A DNA stretch of 27,887 bases from an uncultured Collinsella sp. Lineage in GTDB: Bacteria; Actinomycetota; Coriobacteriia; Coriobacteriales; Coriobacteriaceae. Every line of letters begins with the position of its first letter. Position 1 is the stretch's first letter. Under the pieces are notes generated by a model. That model was given only the letters and a program-made list of their open reading frames with translations. It ran no database searches and was not told where the DNA came from. The position numbers and the translations under genes are program-made. The stretch is taken from contig CAUBMI010000024.1 in assembly GCA_958436995.1 (NCBI GenBank), positions 1-27,887 on the forward strand, read 5' to 3'. Shown here in pieces: positions 15,250-23,094 of the stretch.

Positions 15250-16293
15250 ATGGCTCTTTCCGAATATAGTCTGCGGCTGCTGGGCGCCTATGCCGAGCAG
15301 CCGTTCCTTATGGCTCCCATGGCAGGCGTGACCGACCCTGCCTATCGCATCATGTGTCGCCGCCGCGGTGCCAACCTTGCCTACAGCGAGATGGTGAGCG
15401 TGGCAGGCCTTGCCTATGCCAGTAATAAGACGTGGCGCCTGGTGCTACCGGCCGACGAGGAGCAGCAGATTTGCGTGCAGCTCTTTGGCTCCAAGCCCGA
15501 TCAGTTTGCGAGCGCCGTCGCCGCCGTCGAGGAGCGCGTTGGCGATCGCCTGTCGCTCATCGATATCAATATGGCATGTCCCGCCCGCAAGGTCGTTACC
15601 AAGGGCGAGGGCTCGGCGCTCATGCGCACGCCCGACCTGGCCGAGAAGATCGTCGAGGCCACGGTGGGCGCGGCGCACGTGCCCGTGACCGTCAAGATTC
15701 GTAAGGGCTTTTATGCCGAGGACCGCAATGCCGCGACATTTGCCCAGATGCTTGAGGGCGCAGGGGCTGCCGCAGTCGCCGTGCATGGTCGTTGCGCCAC
15801 GCAGCTCTACACGGGCCAGGCCGATTGGTCGGTCGTCGATGAGGTTGCCGACGCTGTCGAGATTCCCGTGATTGGTTCGGGCGATGTGTTCTCGGCCGAG
15901 GACGCTGCTGAGCATCTGCACGGCTCGGGTGCCAGCGCGGTGTTTATCGCGCGCGGCATCTACGGCAATCCGTGGGTGTTCGGCGATGCCCGAGCCCTTG
16001 CACTCGATGGCACGCCGGTTCCTTCTCGCTCCTCGGTCGAGCGCCTGGAGGCTCTGCGCGAGCACCTGACGTTGACGCACGAGCTTCTGCCGCTCATGTC
16101 GCGTGCTCGCACGTACGCAAGCTGGTACTTAAAGGGCATGTCCCATGCCGCCGCCTGGCGCGCTCAGGTGGTGCGTTGCTCTACGTACGAGGAGTTCATG
16201 TCGCTGGTCGATGATATCGAGCGCGATGTGGTGGCCTGCGAGGCCGCGCTTGCCGCCGGTGAGTCGGTGCCCGATCATCCGCTGGAGGCTTAA
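15250..16293 (+). CDS. dusB: tRNA-dihydrouridine synthase, DusB type
   Basis: Dus enzymes reduce specific uridines in tRNA to dihydrouridine using FMN and NADPH. The 347-residue product has the N-terminal MAPMAGVTDPAYR, the active-site motif DINMACPARKVV with catalytic C110, the FMN phosphate-binding VIGSGDVFSAEDA, and IARGIYGNPW. The C-terminal helical domain follows. GSALM after the active site and overall length favour DusB over DusA or DusC, but the modified position in tRNA cannot be read from sequence. The ATG at 15250 has only a weak AGTAGG upstream. It is two bases from hemW. Confidence 0.9.
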   Translation: MALSEYSLRLLGAYAEQPFLMAPMAGVTDPAYRIMCRRRGANLAYSEMVSVAGLAYASNKTWRLVLPADEEQQICVQLFGSKPDQFASAVAAVEERVGDRLSLIDINMACPARKVVTKGEGSALMRTPDLAEKIVEATVGAAHVPVTVKIRKGFYAEDRNAATFAQMLEGAGAAAVAVHGRCATQLYTGQADWSVVDEVADAVEIPVIGSGDVFSAEDAAEHLHGSGASAVFIARGIYGNPWVFGDARALALDGTPVPSRSSVERLEALREHLTLTHELLPLMSRARTYASWYLKGMSHAAAWRAQVVRCSTYEEFMSLVDDIERDVVACEAALAAGESVPDHPLEA

Positions 16294-16295
16294 GG

Positions 16296-17528
16296 GTGGC
16301 CGTTACCGCGCTGTACGTGCACGTGCCGTTTTGCGCTCAAAAATGCCGCTATTGCGACTTTGACTCGCGCAGCTTTGCTCTGTGTGATTTGGATGCTGCG
16401 CTCGATTCCTATTTTGAGCAGCTGTATGCGCGCCTCGATTCCTTTGGCGACGCCGGGGCGCTTGCGCAGGTCCGCACGGTCTATATTGGCGGCGGCACGC
16501 CGTCACTTGCTGGGGAGCGCCTGGTGAAACTTGCCCGTCGTATCTCCATGTGGTGCAAGCCCGTTGAATTTACTTGCGAAGCCAATCCTGAGTCGCTGAT
16601 CGCTGAGCTCGCCACCGCGCTTGCCGAGGCGGGTGTCACGCGCATCTCTCTGGGCGTGCAAACCCTCGACAATACCGAGCTGGCTGCTATTGGCCGCATT
16701 CACGATGCTAATCGGGCACTTGCGGCTATCGCGACGGTGAAGGACGCTGGCCTCGATGTATCGTGCGACCTGATGTGCGGCCTACCCGGGCAGACGGCCG
16801 CAAGCTGGCGGAGCACGCTCGATGGCGTGTTGGAGGCGGCGCCTCATCATGTGTCGGTCTACCCGCTCACGCTCGAGGAGGGCACGCCACTCTATCGCAT
16901 GGCGTGCCGTGACGAGTCGCTCGAGCCCGATGAGGATTTTCAGGCTTCGTGCATGGACGCGGCGCGTGAGCGCCTGGGTGCGGCCCGCTATCTTCCGTAT
17001 GAGGTGGCAAGCTACGCGCTCGATGGACATGAGTGCGCACATAACATTGCCTACTGGACCGGACGGGGCTACCTGGGCCTGGGTCGTTCTGCCGCGGGCA
17101 TGCTCGACGACGAGGATTTCGACCGTCTTGCAGGTTTGTTCCCCGGCGTGTCTTCTCGAGGCGATGCGTACCGCGTGCGTCTGGTGCAACGTGACGATGA
17201 CGCGACGGCGTTCGAGGCCGAATATCTGTCGCAGCGCGAGGCTGTCGCCGAAGACTTGATGCTCGCTTGTCGCATGACGCGCGGTGTTGCGTCCGACCTG
17301 TTGGCTCGTGCAGCTTGTGTCATCCCAACGGGCGAGCTGGCAGCTGCCTGCGATCGCGCGCTCGAATTGGGTCTTGCCACTTGGGTGCCCGAGACGCTCT
17401 GGGGTCATGAGGGACCCTTCACTACGGCAGATGTCGTCGCGAGCCATGTTCGAGCTCGTCTGGCGCCGACCCATCTGGGCTGGCTCGATGGAAATGTTCT
17501 GTTCGAGCTGTTTTGGGATCTAGCTTAG
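16296..17528 (+). CDS. hemW: Radical SAM heme chaperone HemW
   Basis: HemW is a radical SAM-fold protein that binds heme and delivers it to target proteins; it was long annotated as coproporphyrinogen oxidase. The 410-residue product has the iron-sulfur motif C13-x3-C17-x2-C20 followed by DF rather than the extra Cys of true HemN, which supports HemW. Other family marks are YIGGGTPS, EANPES, RISLGVQT and DLMCGLPGQT. The start is GTG at 16296, seven bases past GGAGG, and overlaps nothing. The lepA-hemW linkage is widespread. No heme synthesis genes are present here. Confidence 0.92.
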   Translation: MAVTALYVHVPFCAQKCRYCDFDSRSFALCDLDAALDSYFEQLYARLDSFGDAGALAQVRTVYIGGGTPSLAGERLVKLARRISMWCKPVEFTCEANPESLIAELATALAEAGVTRISLGVQTLDNTELAAIGRIHDANRALAAIATVKDAGLDVSCDLMCGLPGQTAASWRSTLDGVLEAAPHHVSVYPLTLEEGTPLYRMACRDESLEPDEDFQASCMDAARERLGAARYLPYEVASYALDGHECAHNIAYWTGRGYLGLGRSAAGMLDDEDFDRLAGLFPGVSSRGDAYRVRLVQRDDDATAFEAEYLSQREAVAEDLMLACRMTRGVASDLLARAACVIPTGELAAACDRALELGLATWVPETLWGHEGPFTTADVVASHVRARLAPTHLGWLDGNVLFELFWDLA

Positions 17529-17538
17529 GCCGCTCGGG

Positions 17539-17544
17539 TAGAAT
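17539..17544 (+). promoter_or_regulatory. Probable -10 element of the dnaJ cluster
   Basis: TAGAAT in CCGCTCGGGTAGAATTACC lies 42 bases before the first dnaJ. A weak TTGGGA (17513-17518) sits 20 bases upstream. I looked for CIRCE and HAIR heat-shock operators in this gap and found neither. Confidence 0.45.
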
Positions 17545-17586
17545 TACCGGAATATATACGCTGCTGTGAGCAGGAGGTTGCCGCGC

Positions 17587-18690
17587 ATGGCGACGATGAA
17601 CGAAAAAGATTACTACGAGATTCTGGGTGTCTCCAAGGACGCCACCTCGCGTGATATTCAAAAGGCTTTCCAGCAAAAGGCCCGTAAGCTCCATCCGGAC
17701 GTCAATAAAGAGCCGGATGCCGAGGAAAAGTTTAAAGAGGTTTCCGAGGCCTACGCCGTGCTTTCGGATGAGCAAAAACGTGCGCGCTACGACGCCATGC
17801 GTTCTGGCAATCCCTTTGCCGGTGCTCCTACGGCTTCGCCCTATGGTGGCGGCTACGCCGGCAGCACGGGCTATGGCAATCCCTTTGAGGGCGGCTTTCC
17901 CTTTGGTGGCGCCTGGGGCCGGCAGCGTCGCGGCCAGGCTGCCTACAATCCCGAGAACGGCGCCAATGTGGTCGTCGATATCAAACTCGACGCCAAGGAG
18001 GCCAAGGGCGGTGCCCGCAAGACCGTCCGCTACACGCGCTTCGATACCTGTAGCAACTGCGGCGGCTCGGGCTCCGTTTCGTCTGAGCATGCCCATACCT
18101 GCCCGAGCTGCGGTGGCCGCGGCCACATCGACGTCGACCTGTCCTTCCTGTTTGGTGCGGGCACGTTCCAGTCGGTCTGCCCCGAGTGCGGCGGTTCCGG
18201 TAAGGTCGTGGCCGACCCCTGCCCCGATTGCGGTGGCAGCGGGCGAACCCGTGTGACCTCCGAGCAGACGATTGAGTTTCCTGCCGGCACGCACGATGGC
18301 GACGAGGTCCGCATTAGCGGCATGGGCCATGCTGGCACTAACGGTGCCGCGGGCGGCGACCTGGTCGGCCGCGCCCATGTTGAGGCCGAGCGCTTGGAAG
18401 GCAAGGCTCGTACCGGTTTTTACCTGATGGGCATCGTTGCTCCGTTTTTGGTACTGTCGGCCATTTCGGGCGTGTTCTCGTCCTTTGCCGTGATGTGCTT
18501 TATTCCATTTACCATGGGCCTGTTCATGGTGCTTTCGGACGGTGTGCTTCATCGCAGCCTGCTGTGGTGGAAGCGCGGTGCGATGCAGTTTGCCAACGGT
18601 TTTGCCAACGGCTTCATGTTCGCGCTCGTGTCGGTTTGGTTCGCGAGCTGCTCGCAACGGGCCATGCTTTCGCCGTATCAAATGCAATAA
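17587..18690 (+). CDS. DnaJ-like co-chaperone with C-terminal membrane segments
   Basis: This 367-residue protein is a J-domain co-chaperone, expected to stimulate DnaK ATPase. In order it has a J domain (about 7-70) with HPD at 36-38 and a Gly/Phe-rich region (72-120). All four CxxCxGxG zinc repeats are present, starting at C155, C172, C198 and C212, followed by the rest of C-terminal domain I up to about residue 270. Domain II and the dimerisation helix are missing. Instead there are hydrophobic stretches at about 278-298, 299-317 and 339-355, so the protein is probably tethered to the membrane with the J domain in the cytoplasm. The ATG at 17587 is nine bases past AGGAGG. The frame is intact to the end, so this looks like a real architecture rather than a frameshift. 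Confidence 0.88.
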   Translation: MATMNEKDYYEILGVSKDATSRDIQKAFQQKARKLHPDVNKEPDAEEKFKEVSEAYAVLSDEQKRARYDAMRSGNPFAGAPTASPYGGGYAGSTGYGNPFEGGFPFGGAWGRQRRGQAAYNPENGANVVVDIKLDAKEAKGGARKTVRYTRFDTCSNCGGSGSVSSEHAHTCPSCGGRGHIDVDLSFLFGAGTFQSVCPECGGSGKVVADPCPDCGGSGRTRVTSEQTIEFPAGTHDGDEVRISGMGHAGTNGAAGGDLVGRAHVEAERLEGKARTGFYLMGIVAPFLVLSAISGVFSSFAVMCFIPFTMGLFMVLSDGVLHRSLLWWKRGAMQFANGFANGFMFALVSVWFASCSQRAMLSPYQMQ

Positions 18691-18704
18691 CATCAAACCC
18701 TCTG

Positions 18705-18732
18705 TTTGCGGTCGGCCCAGCTTGGGTATAGG
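18705..18732 (+). promoter_or_regulatory. Possible internal promoter before the second dnaJ
   Basis: TTTGCG (18705-18710) and TATAGG (18727-18732) are 16 bases apart in the 81-base gap between the two dnaJ genes. If real, it would let the canonical dnaJ be expressed apart from the membrane form. The matches are moderate. Confidence 0.3.
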
Positions 18733-18771
18733 ACGCACTGTGACAATAATGAAAGTCGGAAGGATTCGGTC

Positions 18772-19920
18772 GTGTCGGAAAATAGGGATTACTACGAGGT
18801 ACTTGGCGTCGACAGGGATGCCGACGCGCGGACGATTAAGCGTGCGTTTCTAAAGAAGGCCCGTACCGTACATCCGGATGTTTCGGACGACCCCGAGGCC
18901 GAGGCCAAGTTCAAGGAGCTCAACGAGGCCTATTCCGTTCTTTCCGATGAGCAGAAGCGTGCTAACTACGACCGTTACGGCACCGCGGACGGCCCCGGTG
19001 GCTCTGGTTATGTCGACATCAACGATATCTTTGGTGGCATGGGCATGGACGACCTGTTCTCGTCGTTTTTTGGCGGCGGTGCCGGTGGTGGCGCCCGCAG
19101 CCGTCGTGAGCGTCGTCGCGGACGTGACATGGCCATCTCGCTTTCGGTGACGCTCGAGGAGGCGGCGCTCGGCTGCAAAAAGACGATCAGCTATGATCGC
19201 CTTGCTCCTTGCGAGGACTGCAACGGTACTGGTAGGGCCGAGGGTGCACAGGAAAAGCAGTGCAGCCGTTGCCACGGCACGGGCTATGTCACGACGGTCC
19301 AGCGTTCGTTCTTGGGCCAGGTCCAGTCCTCTTCGCCTTGCCCCGACTGCCACGGCGAGGGCACGGTCATCGATCATCCCTGCGAGACCTGCGATGGTCA
19401 GGGCCGCACGCCTTCCCACGAAAAGATCGACATCGATATTCCCGCCGGCGTTTCGACCGGCCGCCAGCTGCGCGTGAGCGGCTTTGGCGAGGCCGGCCTT
19501 CGCGGCGAGCCCTCGGGCGACCTGATCGTCAACGTTCGCGTCGCCGACCACGAGCGCTTTAAGCGCAACGGCGACGACCTGTACCTCGTGAGCGATATCT
19601 CGATTGCGCAGGCGGCTCTCGGCTGCGAGATCGAGGTCGAGGGCATTATGCCTGACGAGGTCGTTAAGGTCACGGTCCCCGCCGGCACGCAGTACGGCGA
19701 CACCGTGAGCGTCGGTAACTTCGGCATGCCCCGCATTGGCGGTGGCGGCTCGCGTGGCCGCCTGGTCGTTCAGCTGCGCGTGCTCGTTCCCACGAGCCTT
19801 TCGGCCAAGCAGCGCGACCTGCTCGAGGCCTTCGCCGCCGAGTCCGGCGATGACGTCGCTTCCGGTAAGAAGTCGGTGACCGACCGTATCAAGAGTGCCC
19901 TCGACGATATCCTCGATTAA
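18772..19920 (+). CDS. dnaJ: Chaperone DnaJ
   Basis: DnaJ delivers unfolded substrates to DnaK and triggers its ATP hydrolysis. The 382-residue product has the full type I layout: J domain with HPD at 34-36, a Gly-rich region (about 73-108), zinc domain with Cys pairs 147/150, 164/167, 190/193 and 204/207, and both C-terminal domains (IDIDIPAGVSTGRQLRVSG and PAGTQYGDTVSVGNFG). The G/F region is poor in Phe and followed by an Arg-rich patch. The start is GTG at 18772 with GGAAGGAT about seven bases upstream; the frame continues upstream without similarity. It follows a second, divergent dnaJ. mtaB begins nine bases after its stop. Confidence 0.95.
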   Translation: MSENRDYYEVLGVDRDADARTIKRAFLKKARTVHPDVSDDPEAEAKFKELNEAYSVLSDEQKRANYDRYGTADGPGGSGYVDINDIFGGMGMDDLFSSFFGGGAGGGARSRRERRRGRDMAISLSVTLEEAALGCKKTISYDRLAPCEDCNGTGRAEGAQEKQCSRCHGTGYVTTVQRSFLGQVQSSSPCPDCHGEGTVIDHPCETCDGQGRTPSHEKIDIDIPAGVSTGRQLRVSGFGEAGLRGEPSGDLIVNVRVADHERFKRNGDDLYLVSDISIAQAALGCEIEVEGIMPDEVVKVTVPAGTQYGDTVSVGNFGMPRIGGGGSRGRLVVQLRVLVPTSLSAKQRDLLEAFAAESGDDVASGKKSVTDRIKSALDDILD

Positions 19921-19929
19921 GGAGCCCGC

Positions 19930-21222
19930 GTGCTCGCACCCCATATTTCCGTCGTCAACCTCGGCTGCCGTGTCAACCGGGTTGAGTCTGACCGTATCAC
20001 TGCCGATCTTATGCGCCTGGGCTTTGCTATGGTGGAGCCCCACGATGCCGATCTGATCGTCATTAACACCTGTGCCGTTACGGGCGAGGCCGAGGCCAAG
20101 ACCCGTAAGGCCGTCCGTCATGCGCTGGCCCATCCAAACGAGCCCTATGTGGTCGTGACCGGATGCGTGGTCAATTTGCATCCCGAGGAGCTGTTGGAGC
20201 TTTCGGATCGCGTGATTGCCGAGCCGTCTAAGATCGATGTCGCCGAACGTGTCTGCGAGGTGCTGGGCGTTGAGTCCGATAGCGTTCCCGCCTGCAGCGA
20301 TGGTGACGTGGTCGATGCGCTCGGTCGTTCTCGGCTGGGCGTGAAGATCCAGGATGGCTGCAACCACCGCTGCACCTATTGCATCGTGTGGAAGGCCCGC
20401 GGCCCCGAGCGTTCCGTGCCCGTCGAGTCCGTTCTCGAACAGGTGCGCGAAGCCCAGGAGGCCGGCGTGCCCGAGGTGGTGCTGACCGGTGTGAACCTGG
20501 GTGCCTACGATGGCAAGAGCGCGACCGACGAGCATGTCGAAATCGATGAGCTGCTCGAGGCCATCATGGAGCGCACGACTATTGCGCATGTGCGCATTTC
20601 CTCGGTCGAACCCATGGATATCTCTGAGCGCCTGCTTAAGGTTATGGCGCGCTATCCGCAGCGTATTGCCCCGTTTTTGCACCTGCCCGTACAGTCCGGC
20701 TGTACGGCGACGCTGCATCGCATGGGCCGTCCCTATAGTGCCGAGGCCTTTGAGGACACGGTGCGCATGATTCGCGCCATCCTGCCGCAGGCGTCTCTTT
20801 CGTGCGACGTCATCGTCGGTTTTCCCGGTGAGACGGACGAGGAGTTCGAGGAGTCGCTGGCGCTGTGCCGCCGCGTGGGGTTCTCGCGTATGCACGTGTT
20901 CCGCTACAGTAAGCGTCCCGGTACCCTTGCTGCCGACATGCCCGACCAGGTGCCGCCCGAGGTTATGGCCGAGCGCAGCCGCCGTATGCGAGACGCGGCG
21001 CAGGAGCTCGCTATTGCCGATGCTCGTCATCGCGTGGGCACTGTCGAGCGTGCCGTGCTCGAGTATGGTGACAACCTGACGCTCGGTTCGTTCCATCATG
21101 CCCGTCTTGACGATACCTGTGGACTTACAGCCCCGTGCCTGCTCGATGTTGCTATCATCGGAGTCGATGATTCCGGCTTGGTCCATGCGCGCAGGGAGGT
21201 CCATGGAAGCCTCGAAGATTAG
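19930..21222 (+). CDS. mtaB: tRNA t6A37 methylthiotransferase MtaB
   Basis: MtaB adds a methylthio group to N6-threonylcarbamoyladenosine at position 37 of certain tRNAs. The 430-residue product has the N-terminal methylthiotransferase domain with cluster ligands C13, C48 and C79, and a radical SAM domain with C144-x3-C148-x2-C151. It ends in a TRAM-like region. NLGCRVNRVES at the start distinguishes MtaB from MiaB and RimO. The start is GTG at 19930, five bases after AAGGAG, which overlaps the dnaJ stop codon. Linkage to dnaJ is common in Gram-positive bacteria, although rsmE and prmA, often between them, are missing here. The end overlaps phoH by 20 bases. Confidence 0.93.
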   Translation: MLAPHISVVNLGCRVNRVESDRITADLMRLGFAMVEPHDADLIVINTCAVTGEAEAKTRKAVRHALAHPNEPYVVVTGCVVNLHPEELLELSDRVIAEPSKIDVAERVCEVLGVESDSVPACSDGDVVDALGRSRLGVKIQDGCNHRCTYCIVWKARGPERSVPVESVLEQVREAQEAGVPEVVLTGVNLGAYDGKSATDEHVEIDELLEAIMERTTIAHVRISSVEPMDISERLLKVMARYPQRIAPFLHLPVQSGCTATLHRMGRPYSAEAFEDTVRMIRAILPQASLSCDVIVGFPGETDEEFEESLALCRRVGFSRMHVFRYSKRPGTLAADMPDQVPPEVMAERSRRMRDAAQELAIADARHRVGTVERAVLEYGDNLTLGSFHHARLDDTCGLTAPCLLDVAIIGVDDSGLVHARREVHGSLED

Positions 21223-22189
21223 ACTTACCGTTCCCGAGGGAGTTGATCCCTCGCGTGTTTTGGGCGCCGGCGACGGCGTCCTTCGTGCGCTCGAGAGCTT
21301 GGTTCGCGCTCACGTGGTTGCCCGTGGCGATAGGATCTCCGTGAGCGGCGACCCGGACGAGGTCGAGCTCGTGGCTCGCTTTTTCGAACATGCTTTTCGC
21401 GAGGCGGCGGCCGGTCGTACCCTGTCTGCCGACGATGTCTCGCGTTGCCTGGCCGTCTTGCGCGACGGCGAGCATGAGGCCACATCGCTTCGCGATGACG
21501 TGCTGCTTTCATACCGCGGTCGTGTCATTCGTCCCAAGACGCTTGGGCAAAAGCGCTATGTGGATGCCATTCGCTCGCATACCATCACCTTTGGCTTGGG
21601 TCCTGCCGGTACCGGTAAGACCTATCTGGCCATGGCGCTCGCCGTTGCCGCGCTCAAGCGCCATGAGGTGGGCCGTTTGATCTTGACGCGTCCGGTTGTC
21701 GAAGCAGGGGAGAACCTGGGCTTTTTGCCCGGCACCCTCGAGGAAAAGATCGATCCGTACATGCGCCCGCTCTACGATGCCCTTTTTGACATGATGGATC
21801 GTGAGCGCACCGATGAGCTTATGGAGCGCGGCGTGATCGAGATCGCCCCGCTCGCCTACATGCGCGGTCGTACGCTGAGCGATGCTTTCGTGGTGCTCGA
21901 CGAGGCGCAAAATACTACGCCCGAGCAGATGAAGATGTTCCTGACACGCCTTGGATTCAACTCCAAGTTCGTGATTACCGGCGACCTCAGCCAGCGCGAC
22001 CTGGTGGGTCGTCGTGGTGGCTTGGCGGATGTCGAGAAGATTTTGGGCCGTGTCGACGATGTGGCGTTTGCACACCTGGAGCGCGCCGATGTGGTGCGCC
22101 ATGCCCTGGTGGGTCGTATCGTCGAGGCATACGATGCTTATGATGACGTGCGTGAGCAGCGCTCGCGCGACCGAAAGGAGTCCCGTTGA
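21203..22189 (+). CDS. phoH: PhoH-like ATPase
   Basis: PhoH-family proteins are cytoplasmic ATPases thought to act on RNA; the precise role is unsettled. The 328-residue product has an N-terminal KH-like region, Walker A GPAGTGKT (133-140), Walker B VVLDEAQ (230-236) and the sensor-like ITGDLSQRDL. The C-terminal tail is charged (REQRSRDRKESR). The ATG at 21203 lies inside the end of mtaB and is preceded by AGGGAGG. The upstream part of the open frame is mtaB shadow. It overlaps ybeY by four bases; the phoH-ybeY pairing is widely conserved and suggests a shared role in RNA maturation. Confidence 0.93.
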   Translation: MEASKIRLTVPEGVDPSRVLGAGDGVLRALESLVRAHVVARGDRISVSGDPDEVELVARFFEHAFREAAAGRTLSADDVSRCLAVLRDGEHEATSLRDDVLLSYRGRVIRPKTLGQKRYVDAIRSHTITFGLGPAGTGKTYLAMALAVAALKRHEVGRLILTRPVVEAGENLGFLPGTLEEKIDPYMRPLYDALFDMMDRERTDELMERGVIEIAPLAYMRGRTLSDAFVVLDEAQNTTPEQMKMFLTRLGFNSKFVITGDLSQRDLVGRRGGLADVEKILGRVDDVAFAHLERADVVRHALVGRIVEAYDAYDDVREQRSRDRKESR

Positions 22190-22695
22190 GTGTATTGATC
22201 AGCAACGATGCCGAGCTCGATACGCTGCTCGACGCGCAGGAAGTGGAGCACATCTGCGAGGTTGTGCTTGCCGCCGAGGGCGTTGAACGTGAAGTCGAGA
22301 TTTCCCTTTCGTATGTCGACGAGGACGAGATGCACGAGCTCAACCACGAGTGGCGTGGCATCGACCGCACCACCGATGTGCTCTCGTTTGAATGCGACTC
22401 GGCCTTTGACGAGGATATTCCCGCCGACGAGACGCTCGAGCTCGGCGATATCATCTTGGCCCCGCAGGTCATTGCCCGTCAGGCCCCCGGCTTTGGCAAT
22501 AGCCCTGCCGACGAGTGCCGCCTGATGCTCGTACACGGCATGCTGCACCTGCTGGGGTATGACCATATCGAGGACGACGAGGCCGAGGTCATGGAGGCCC
22601 GCGAGGACGCCATCCTGCGCGATCTGGCGCTCGAGCGCGGCGAGGACCCCAAGCTAGTCCACGTCGGCCCCATCACCAACCACGCCCACGACTAG
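22186..22695 (+). CDS. ybeY: Endoribonuclease YbeY
   Basis: YbeY is a metal-dependent endoribonuclease involved in 16S rRNA 3'-end maturation and ribosome quality control. The 169-residue product has the zinc motif HGMLHLLGYDH (H117, H121, H127) and the upstream TTDVLSFE and GDIILAP motifs. The start is an unusual TTG at 22186, chosen because AAGGAG lies five bases upstream and no other in-frame start keeps the conserved N-terminus. It overlaps the phoH stop codon as TTGA. The gap to dgkA is nine bases. Confidence 0.94.
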   Translation: MSVLISNDAELDTLLDAQEVEHICEVVLAAEGVEREVEISLSYVDEDEMHELNHEWRGIDRTTDVLSFECDSAFDEDIPADETLELGDIILAPQVIARQAPGFGNSPADECRLMLVHGMLHLLGYDHIEDDEAEVMEAREDAILRDLALERGEDPKLVHVGPITNHAHD

Positions 22696-22704
22696 GAGCC
22701 GTCT

Positions 22705-23082
22705 ATGATTCCCGGATCGAACAAGGACCATCCGTCCTTCTTAAAGTCGTTTTCTTACGCCATGGAGGGTTTCGTCACCGCCGTCAAGACCGAGCGCAAC
22801 ATTAAGGTTATGCTCGTGGCGGGCGTGTGCACCGTCATTGCCGGCTGCATCGTGGGGCTCGACATTGCCGAGTGGGCCACGATTATCATCTGCTGCGGCC
22901 TGGTGATTCACGGCGAGCTGTGCAATACCGCCATGGAGGCCATTGTCGATCTGGCGACCCAGGAGCTCCATCCGCTGGCAAAACGCGCCAAGGACATCGC
23001 CGCCGCCTCTGTATACGTTCTTTCCATCACCGCCGCGATTGTGGGCTTGCTGGTATTTGCCCACTCGCTCGGCTTTATTTAG
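22705..23082 (+). CDS. dgkA: Diacylglycerol/undecaprenol kinase family protein
   Basis: This small integral membrane kinase phosphorylates a lipid alcohol; Gram-positive members mainly phosphorylate undecaprenol, recycling the cell-wall carrier lipid. The 125-residue product has three membrane segments (about 35-50, 55-72 and 100-122) and the family motif NTAMEAIVD (74-82) with an upstream Glu at 71 and RAKDIAAA near 94-101. The ATG at 22705 is six bases past GGAG. Its place between ybeY and era is conserved in Gram-positive bacteria. The substrate cannot be fixed from sequence alone. Confidence 0.92.
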   Translation: MIPGSNKDHPSFLKSFSYAMEGFVTAVKTERNIKVMLVAGVCTVIAGCIVGLDIAEWATIIICCGLVIHGELCNTAMEAIVDLATQELHPLAKRAKDIAAASVYVLSITAAIVGLLVFAHSLGFI

Positions 23083-23094
23083 AAAGGGATTCCC

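Noticed and set aside
17587..18690. Frameshift in the first dnaJ as the cause of its odd end
   Set aside because: The other plus-strand frames after residue 275 do not resemble DnaJ domain II, the hydrophobic tail is well patterned, and codon use stays typical.
18850..21204. 784-residue open frame on the minus strand across dnaJ and mtaB
   Set aside because: It is a shadow caused by strong codon bias on the plus strand; it lacks a recognisable domain, and the plus-strand genes are certain.
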